A DNA stretch of 37,259 nt, taken from positions 1 to 37,259 of the forward strand of contig JAFGJS010000062.1 of NCBI GenBank assembly GCA_016928995.1, read 5' to 3'. Of this stretch, positions 32,567 through 37,259 are shown piece by piece. This stretch comes from Candidatus Sumerlaeota bacterium (GTDB taxonomy: Bacteria > Sumerlaeota > Sumerlaeia > JAFGJS01). Below the pieces are notes generated by a model that saw only the letters and a list, made by a program, of their open reading frames with translations, had not been told where the DNA came from and did no database searches. Position 1 is the first letter of the stretch. Every line of letters starts with the position of its first letter. The translations under genes were made by a program, and so were the position numbers.

Positions 32567-32722
32567 TTACGAGACAGAATAGCTCATTTTGCTCAAAAGA
32601 ACGAAATATTTCAATGGTTTTTTATTTCGTATTCGAGGAAAAGCGCACCACCGCCCCCGTCGCGGCCCCAGCCGCCCATACGGCGATTCAACAGGTATCT
32701 GCGCGGGAATGAACCGGTCCAT
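32567..32722 (-). pseudogene. Duplicated 5' fragment of the helicase-nuclease gene
   Basis: Positions 32647-32722 copy the first 25 codons of the helicase gene (31862-31937) with about six mismatches in 76, at an offset of 785 nt. The encoded start, MDRFIPAQIPVESPYGRL, aligns with MDRLIPAQIPDDSPYGRL. After codon 25 the frame runs into unrelated sequence and stops at 32567, giving 51 residues. Most changes keep the frame. I regard it as a remnant of a partial duplication rather than a working gene, although a 51-residue peptide could be made. Confidence 0.75.
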
Positions 32723-32796
32723 CATGCCTTTTTTCTTCTCTCAAATTCAGCCGCCATTGATACAATCCCAAAAACGCCTATCACTGGCGCAGCGTA

Positions 32797-33078
32797 TCAC
32801 CCAATGTTGAACAGCGCGATTGAATTTTGAGGATCATTATGAAGATAAAATAAACCGATATGAATATAAGCGAACAATATCGCATAAAGCAAAACAGAAA
32901 CCAACAGCAACAGCTGAGGTTTATCTTTTTTGCATAAAAAGCCCAAAAACAAAGAAACCCAAACAGGACCTAGCAATAAAGGAACCATCAAAAGACCCGA
33001 CACCAAATCATTCATACAGAGCAATAATGTTCCCGCAGCTAAAACGCCGATGGACGCATACAAGCAAGCTCGTTTCAT
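32797..33078 (-). CDS. Small hypothetical membrane protein
   Basis: This 93-residue protein has about three hydrophobic helices (YASIGVLAAGTLLLCM, LLMVPLLLGPVWVSLFLGFL, LLLLVSVLLYAILFAYIHIG) separated by a short basic loop, CKKDKPQ. ATG 33078 has GGAG 8 nt upstream; a GTG at 33081 is directly adjacent. It is AT-rich and lies between the helicase remnant and repeat copy B. I recognise no family. A role with the toxin-antitoxin or helicase genes is not supported beyond position. Confidence 0.6.
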   Translation of the reverse strand: MKRACLYASIGVLAAGTLLLCMNDLVSGLLMVPLLLGPVWVSLFLGFLCKKDKPQLLLLVSVLLYAILFAYIHIGLFYLHNDPQNSIALFNIG

Positions 33079-33125
33079 CACAATCGCTCCAGCTCAATAA
33101 GGCGATTCTAAAGCACCGCCGCGCC

Positions 33126-33220
33126 AAGATCAATCAGGAAACTACCGCGGATTTTTCTTCCGTGGCAATGCACAATTGACAATTGGCAATTGAGAATTGC
33201 GTATTGCATAGGAAAGAAAA
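33126..33220. repeat. Direct repeat with palindromic core, copy B
   Basis: It shares AAGATCAATCAGGAAAC, the core CAATTGGCAATTGAGAATTG and GAAAGAAAA with copy A at 31966. Its palindrome is less perfect. The 33079-33451 gap holds this repeat and no gene; the region after it is AT-rich. Confidence 0.75.
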
Positions 33221-33451
33221 GCGGAATCCATATTTTTAGCTTGATCCAACGCCTGATCCCGCTGTTAATATCATTAATTGATGAATGAAATCCTCCAAAG
33301 GAGGCCCGGCTGCTTTTATTGATTATGACAAATTGATGTAAACGTTGCACCGAGCATTCACATTCAACTGTTGCGAATACGAAATCCACAATGGTGGACG
33401 GCGCGAAATCCAGCGCCGCGATGATCCCTGAAGAAAGAGAGGCTCCCGCTC

Positions 33452-33856
33452 ATGCCGAATGCATTGCAGATCCCCGAGTTTCCCAGGAAACTCTATTACA
33501 AAATCAATGAAGTCGCGGCCATCACCGGCCTCAAGCCCCACGTGCTGCGCTACTGGGAAACGGAATTCCCCGCGCTCAACCCCGAAAAAGACGGCAACGA
33601 CCAGCGCCGCTATCGCGAGAAGGACATTGAACTGGTTTTCCAGATCAAGCGTCTGCTTCACGATGAGGGCTACACGATCAAAGGCGCGCGCGCGCAGCTC
33701 AAGCAATCCAGGCAGCAAGCCGCCTCGAACGTGATCGACATCGAGCCGCCGCGCGAAGGCAATCCCGAACGCAGCGAGCGCCTGAACCAATTGCGCAGCC
33801 GCGTCCGCACCTTGCGCCGCGAGCTCTCCGACCTCAACGCCTTCCTGCAGGCGTAA
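33452..33856 (+). CDS. MerR-family transcriptional regulator
   Basis: This 134-residue protein has the MerR winged-helix DNA-binding domain: YYKINEVAAITGLKPHVLRYWETEF at residues 15-39, then QRRYREKDIELVFQIKRLLHDEGYTIKGAR. A short coiled-coil C-terminus (RLNQLRSRVRTLRRELSDLNAFL) would form the dimer helix. There is no cysteine-rich or large effector domain, so the signal is unknown. ATG 33452 has GAGAGG about 10 nt upstream. It stands alone; similar short MerR proteins are common near translation or cell-division genes in this kind of bacterium. A hairpin follows and the next gene is convergent. Confidence 0.88.
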   Translation: MPNALQIPEFPRKLYYKINEVAAITGLKPHVLRYWETEFPALNPEKDGNDQRRYREKDIELVFQIKRLLHDEGYTIKGARAQLKQSRQQAASNVIDIEPPREGNPERSERLNQLRSRVRTLRRELSDLNAFLQA

Positions 33857-33863
33857 TTTTATA

Positions 33864-33931
33864 AACGCAGAGGCGCGGAGACACGGAGATCATTTTGCAA
33901 CTCAATCTCTGTGTCTCCGCGCCTCTGCGTT
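33864..33931. repeat. Near-perfect 27-bp inverted repeat, CAGAGGCGC type
   Basis: The arms AACGCAGAGGCGCGGAGACA... (33864-33890) and its complement (33905-33931) differ at one position around a 14-nt loop. It sits between the convergent merR-like and msrA genes and could stop transcripts from both, though no T-run follows in either direction. The family is the one seen at 19469 and 21504. Confidence 0.75.
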
Positions 33932-33946
33932 AAAAAAACTCTTTGC

Positions 33947-34570
33947 CTACAAATGGCAGCTCGCCTGCCCGCGCTTCTCCAGATAGCGCTGATGATACTC
34001 CTCGGCGCGATAGAACTCCTGCGCCGGCTCGATCACCGTCACAATCTTCCGGCCCTTGAACGCCTCGGATTCCTGCAGGGCCTGCTTTGACTTCTCCGCC
34101 GCCGTCTTCTGCGCGTCGTTATAGTAAAACACCACCGACCGGTACTGCGTGCCCGTGTCCGGACCTTGCCGGTTCAGCTGCGTCGGATTGTGGTTCTCCC
34201 AGAACACCTTCAGCAGCTCTTCATACGACACCTTCCCCGGATCATACGACACATGCACCACTTCCGCGTGCCCGGTCTTATCGGTGCACACTTCTTTATA
34301 CGTCGGACTCGCCGTATGGCCGCCCGAATACCCCACGGCGGTCTCCTGAACGCCCTTGACCTTGCGGAAGGTCTCCTCCACGCCCCAGAAACATCCCGCG
34401 CCGAACATCGCCTGCTCCATTTTCGCGTCCTTCTTAGCTGCTTCCGCTGAGTCCTCTTCACCGGCGGACAATCGCGCCGAAACGCCAGCCAGCATCAATC
34501 CGCCGGCGAGCAACACGGCGACGCCGAACATCGCCGCGCGCTGTATATGCCGATCATTGGAAATTTGCAT
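33947..34570 (-). CDS. msrA: Exported peptide-methionine (S)-S-oxide reductase
   Basis: This 207-residue MsrA reduces the S-epimer of methionine sulfoxide in proteins. The catalytic Cys60 is in [10 protein letters not shown], followed by [43 protein letters not shown] and QYRSVVFY; the C-terminal CHL (Cys205) can act as resolving cysteine. The N-terminal ~35 residues (with [18 protein letters not shown]) are a signal peptide, so this is a periplasmic or anchored form. The start is fixed by AGGAGG about 9 nt before ATG 34570; longer frames are not needed. It lies 79 nt downstream of ridA on the same strand and may be co-transcribed with it. No msrB is present. Confidence 0.92.
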   Translation of the reverse strand: MQISNDRHIQRAAMFGVAVLLAGGLMLAGVSARLSAGEEDSAEAAKKDAKMEQAMFGAGCFWGVEETFRKVKGVQETAVGYSGGHTASPTYKEVCTDKTGHAEVVHVSYDPGKVSYEELLKVFWENHNPTQLNRQGPDTGTQYRSVVFYYNDAQKTAAEKSKQALQESEAFKGRKIVTVIEPAQEFYRAEEYHQRYLEKRGQASCHL

Positions 34571-34649
34571 CCCGGATTCCTCCTTTAGTGCGTACTGCAT
34601 GATCATCAGTCGCACAAAAGACCGGATGCTTTCATTCCCGCCGGTTCAA

Positions 34650-35075
34650 TCAAAACAAAGGCTTGGCGCCCTCAACCTCATCATGCTGCTTGGGGATATG
34701 CGCCACGCAATCGATCTCCACGCGCACGCCCTTGGGCAGCGCCGCCGCCTGAATCGTCGCGCGAGCGGGCGGATTGAACACGAAATGCTTGGCATACACC
34801 GCGTTGAACTGCGCAAACTCGCCCAAATCCGTCAGGTAGCACGTCGTCTTCACCACATTGGAAAGTTGCAGTCCGGCGAATTGCAAAATCGCCTCCAGAT
34901 TCTTCATCACCTGCTCGGTCTGCGCGGCAATATCCGAACCGGCCACCTCGCCCGTTTGCGGATCGAGCGGAATCTGGCCCGAAACATAAATCCACTGATC
35001 CACCTTGATCGCCTGGCTGTATGGTCCGATGGCCTTCGGAGCGCCGTCGCATTCAATCGGCAGAATATCTGGCAT
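34650..35075 (-). CDS. ridA: RidA-family enamine/imine deaminase
   Basis: This 141-residue protein of the RidA/YjgF/Rid family hydrolyses reactive 2-iminoacids and enamines such as 2-aminoacrylate formed by PLP enzymes. Recognisable blocks are GPYSQAIKV, YVSGQIPLDPQTGE, QVMKNLEAIL and the catalytic Arg105 in NPPARATIQAAALPKG, followed by VEIDCVA. The length fits the usual trimer subunit with a short C-terminal extension. ATG 35075 has GGAG 8 nt upstream; the open frame continues to 35279 but the added part is unconserved. It heads a possible ridA-msrA transcript. Confidence 0.92.
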   Translation of the reverse strand: MPDILPIECDGAPKAIGPYSQAIKVDQWIYVSGQIPLDPQTGEVAGSDIAAQTEQVMKNLEAILQFAGLQLSNVVKTTCYLTDLGEFAQFNAVYAKHFVFNPPARATIQAAALPKGVRVEIDCVAHIPKQHDEVEGAKPLF

Positions 35076-35335
35076 GATCGCATCTCCTTCGGAATTAACG
35101 TGACAGGAACGCGCCCGCGGACTATCTTCGCTCGCAATCGCGCAATGGAATCGCATTCCATCGCCAGCATTACACCGCCCCCAGCGACTTCGGGCAAGCA
35201 AAAACATACGGCACTGAACAATCGATGATCTTGGGAACATCAAAAATACAATAGAAACGCAAAGCCGTAAAGCGCGCAAAGATTGAGCTCATTGTATTGG
35301 GCGCATTTCAAGTTTGCCGGGATTTTCGTTTCGGA

Positions 35336-35480
35336 CTCTTGCTCCTGCTCTTGCTCTCAATCGGATTCCAGCGCCGGTTTTGGAAATCCGGATTAAACCG
35401 GCTCCGGCTGCGTAGCAAAGAAATTTCAGACTGTGCGAAAAGACGGTTTATCAGAGCAAGAGCAGGAGCAAGAGCAAGAA
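35336..35480. repeat. GAGCAA-type inverted repeat
   Basis: A perfect 21-bp pair, 35336-35356 and 35454-35474, flanks a 97-nt spacer, followed by more GAGCAAG text to 35480. The rest of 35076-35535 shows no gene. Confidence 0.7.
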
Positions 35481-35535
35481 AAGACACAGGACAAAGTCGA
35501 GATGCGCTCCATTGTATTCACAACGCAGACTGATC

Positions 35536-35567
35536 ATTCTCTGTGTCCTCTGTGCGCTCTGTGGTGA
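35536..35567. repeat. 32-bp inverted repeat left of mnmE
   Basis: It is the reverse complement of 37051-37082 except for one base (core CTGTGCGCTCTGTGGTGA). The two copies bracket mnmE. Confidence 0.8.
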
Positions 35568-35588
35568 ATGAATAAAGGCCCGCGATAC

Positions 35589-37016
35589 ATGACCAATCCC
35601 AGACCCCAGACCCTAGACCCCAGACCCTCCGAAACCATCGTCGCTCGCGCCACGGCGCCCGGCCAAGGCGCCATCGCCATCGTGCGCCTCAGCGGAGCGC
35701 TCACGCCGCGCATCGTCGAGGCTTGCTTTCAGCGCAACGGCAAGAGCGCGGCATGGAGCGAATTGCCCCCGCGCACCATGATCCTCGGACTCTGGAGCGA
35801 GCCTGGCGCCGCCGCGCCGATCGATGAAGTCCAGCTCGCAGCTTATCGTGCGCCGAACAGCTACACCGGCGAGGAACTCGGCGAAATTTTCTGCCACGGT
35901 GGACGCGTTGTCGTCGAGGCAATCCTGCACAGCTGCATCGCCGCCGGAGCGCGGCTCGCGGAGCCTGGCGAATTCTCCCGCCGCGCCTATCTCAACGGCC
36001 GCATGGACCTGGCCCAGGCCGAAGCCGTCTGCGATCTGATCGCCGCCTCCACCGAAGCCGCGCGGCGCCTCGCCCTGCGTCAATTGCGCGGCGGAGTCTC
36101 CCGCGCCGTGGAAGCTTTGCGCGAACGGCTGATTCTTTCCGCAGCGGAAATCGAGGCGCGCCTTGACTTCGACGATGAAGACATCGGCGCCGCCGACCGC
36201 AGCCGCATACAGGCCGAACTCAAGGCGCTAATCGCCGAACTCGACGCCGCCATGCAGCGCTCTTCGCGCGGACGCATCGCCCGCGAAGGCGCCCGCATCG
36301 TCATCTGCGGCAAGCCCAACACCGGAAAATCCTCCCTGCTCAACGCCCTCGCCGGACGCGAACGTGCACTCGTTACGCCGCATGCCGGAACCACCCGCGA
36401 CACCATTGAATGCTCGCTCGACGTGCGCGGCTTCGAAATGACCTTCATCGACACCGCCGGCATCCGCGACACCCCGGACGAAGTGGAACGCCTCGGAGTC
36501 AACGCCGCGCGCCGCGAGATCGCCGACGCTGACATCGTCCTCTGGCTGCTCGACGCCTCGCAGCCGCTCGACGATGACGACCGTCTGCTGAACAACGAAC
36601 TCGGCGCGGTAAAAACACTGCGCCTGCGCAATAAAATCGACCTCGAACCGCAGTGGACCGCCGAAACCCTCGACGCCCTCGCGCCGGAGGTCGCCGGACC
36701 TTTGCTCGAGCTCTCCGCTCGCACCGGACAAGGCCTCGACCGCCTGGAGGCCGCGCTGATCGAACACACCGCCGGCGGCGAACTCCCCCCGGCCGAAGAA
36801 GGCCTCCTCGCCGGAAATATCCGCCACATCGAGCGCCTGCGCCAGGCGCGCGACGCGGTCGCCCGCGCTTACGACGCCTACATCCAGAACGTCAGCGGCG
36901 AATTCCTCATGATCGACCTCAACGAAGCGCTAGCCGCGCTCAGCGCCATCCTCGGCCTCGAAACCGGCGAAGCCATCCTCGACCGCATCTTCTCCCGCTT
37001 CTGTATTGGCAAATAA
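35589..37016 (+). CDS. mnmE: tRNA uridine-5-carboxymethylaminomethyl modification GTPase
   Basis: This 475-residue GTPase, with MnmG, modifies the wobble uridine of several tRNAs. The N-terminal tetrahydrofolate-binding domain starts at TIVARATAPGQGAIAIVRLSG and includes GEFSRRAYLNGRMDL. The G domain has G1 GKPNTGKSS at 241-249, TTRD, DTAG at about 288 and NKID at about 348. The C-terminus FCIGK carries the invariant Cys that is essential in MnmE. ATG 35589 has AAAGG about 10 nt upstream; a second ATG at 35568 is in frame. The first 13 or so residues (NPRPQTLDPRP) come from a heptanucleotide repeat and have no counterpart in other MnmE proteins. It stands alone, bracketed by inverted repeats. 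Confidence 0.94.
   Translation: MTNPRPQTLDPRPSETIVARATAPGQGAIAIVRLSGALTPRIVEACFQRNGKSAAWSELPPRTMILGLWSEPGAAAPIDEVQLAAYRAPNSYTGEELGEIFCHGGRVVVEAILHSCIAAGARLAEPGEFSRRAYLNGRMDLAQAEAVCDLIAASTEAARRLALRQLRGGVSRAVEALRERLILSAAEIEARLDFDDEDIGAADRSRIQAELKALIAELDAAMQRSSRGRIAREGARIVICGKPNTGKSSLLNALAGRERALVTPHAGTTRDTIECSLDVRGFEMTFIDTAGIRDTPDEVERLGVNAARREIADADIVLWLLDASQPLDDDDRLLNNELGAVKTLRLRNKIDLEPQWTAETLDALAPEVAGPLLELSARTGQGLDRLEAALIEHTAGGELPPAEEGLLAGNIRHIERLRQARDAVARAYDAYIQNVSGEFLMIDLNEALAALSAILGLETGEAILDRIFSRFCIGK
35598..35625 (+). repeat. Heptanucleotide tandem repeat within the 5' end of mnmE
   Basis: Four 7-bp units, CCCAGAC, CCCAGAC, CCTAGAC, CCCAGAC, are placed directly after the start codon. Seven is not divisible by three, so a change in unit number would shift the frame. 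Confidence 0.75.
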
Positions 37017-37050
37017 AGAGGATGTTTATCAAATGGAAGTCTCGAATAAA

Positions 37051-37082
37051 TCACCACAGAGCGCACAGAGAACACAGAGAAT
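37051..37082. repeat. 32-bp inverted repeat right of mnmE
   Basis: It is the reverse complement of 35536-35567 with one mismatch. It lies in the 37017-37259 tail, which has no gene. Confidence 0.8.
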
Positions 37083-37111
37083 ATCATTCTGATGTTACGC
37101 AATGCTCATCA

Positions 37112-37144
37112 TTGGAGTGCGCATGCCATGCCTGCGCCTTGTTC
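37112..37144. repeat. 33-bp dispersed repeat, copy 2
   Basis: It is the reverse complement of 29581-29613 with one mismatch (core GCGCATGCCATGCCTGCGC). A partial GAGCAA-type element follows at 37243-37255 (GCTCCTGCTCTTG). Confidence 0.75.
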
Positions 37145-37259
37145 AGCGAGCTTTCATCCGCATTGTCTTACTTTAGGGCGTGTCGTCAATTAATCTTGAC
37201 GCCGTGATCGTCCTTGGCGACAATTTTGTATACATTGCTCAAGCTCCTGCTCTTGTTGC

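Noticed and set aside
33323-33790. 155-residue minus-strand frame
   Set aside because: It lies opposite the MerR-like gene and its upstream gap; the MerR domain on the plus strand is unambiguous.
33864-33931. Reading the 27-bp hairpin as an intrinsic terminator
   Set aside because: No T-run follows on either strand in the right place; listed as a repeat instead.

Overview
The window is GC-rich, gene-dense bacterial chromosome with no rRNA, tRNA or CRISPR array that I could find. Large membrane proteins of TMTC type with TPR tails, an ECF sigma factor carrying its own membrane domain, secreted proteins with LamG, ricin-type and polyserine regions, and dispersed short palindromic intergenic repeats together suggest a Gram-negative, environmental member of the Planctomycetota-Verrucomicrobiota group or a similar phylum. 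This placement is an inference from gene style; no marker gene settles it.

Left part (1-14.8 kb). After the tail of an unknown gene come a family 2 glycosyltransferase of the polyprenyl-phosphate-sugar synthase type and an AT-rich two-gene module: an 87-residue protein translationally coupled to an Mrr-like nuclease. Then follows the most striking block, four tandem paralogues (2075-11119) with an N-terminal polytopic GT-C/TMTC-like domain and 6 to 10 C-terminal TPRs. Two of their junctions share the same 23-nt overlap. On the minus strand lie a DUF2007-like protein and an ABC ATPase. Divergent from them is a DprE1/DprE2-like pair, which in known systems epimerises polyprenyl-phospho-ribose to the arabinose form. 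It ends at a hairpin with perfect 29-bp arms and a T-run. Lipid-linked sugar synthesis, sugar epimerisation and GT-C transferases close together suggest a lipid-linked glycosylation locus.

Middle part (14.8-29.3 kb). There are a small membrane protein, REP-like repeats, a TPR-type lipoprotein, a SpoIID/LytB-type protein, two hypothetical membrane-anchored proteins (one between 158-bp direct repeats), a small conserved protein, an oligosaccharide flippase whose N-terminus lacks a normal start codon, CysE, a secreted SGNH-like/LamG protein, a secreted metalloprotease-like/ricin-type protein ending in 30 serines, and the sigma-transmembrane fusion protein.

Right part (29.3-37.3 kb). A SNF2 helicase with a C-terminal PD-(D/E)XK nuclease lies downstream of a HicA/HicB toxin-antitoxin pair. 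A 76-bp copy of the helicase gene's 5' end lies on the other side of that pair, and larger palindromic direct repeats bracket the same segment. Then come a small membrane protein, a MerR-type regulator, exported MsrA, RidA, and MnmE, which is flanked by inverted 32-bp repeats and has a heptanucleotide repeat inside its first codons. Intergenic repeats of several families recur throughout this part.
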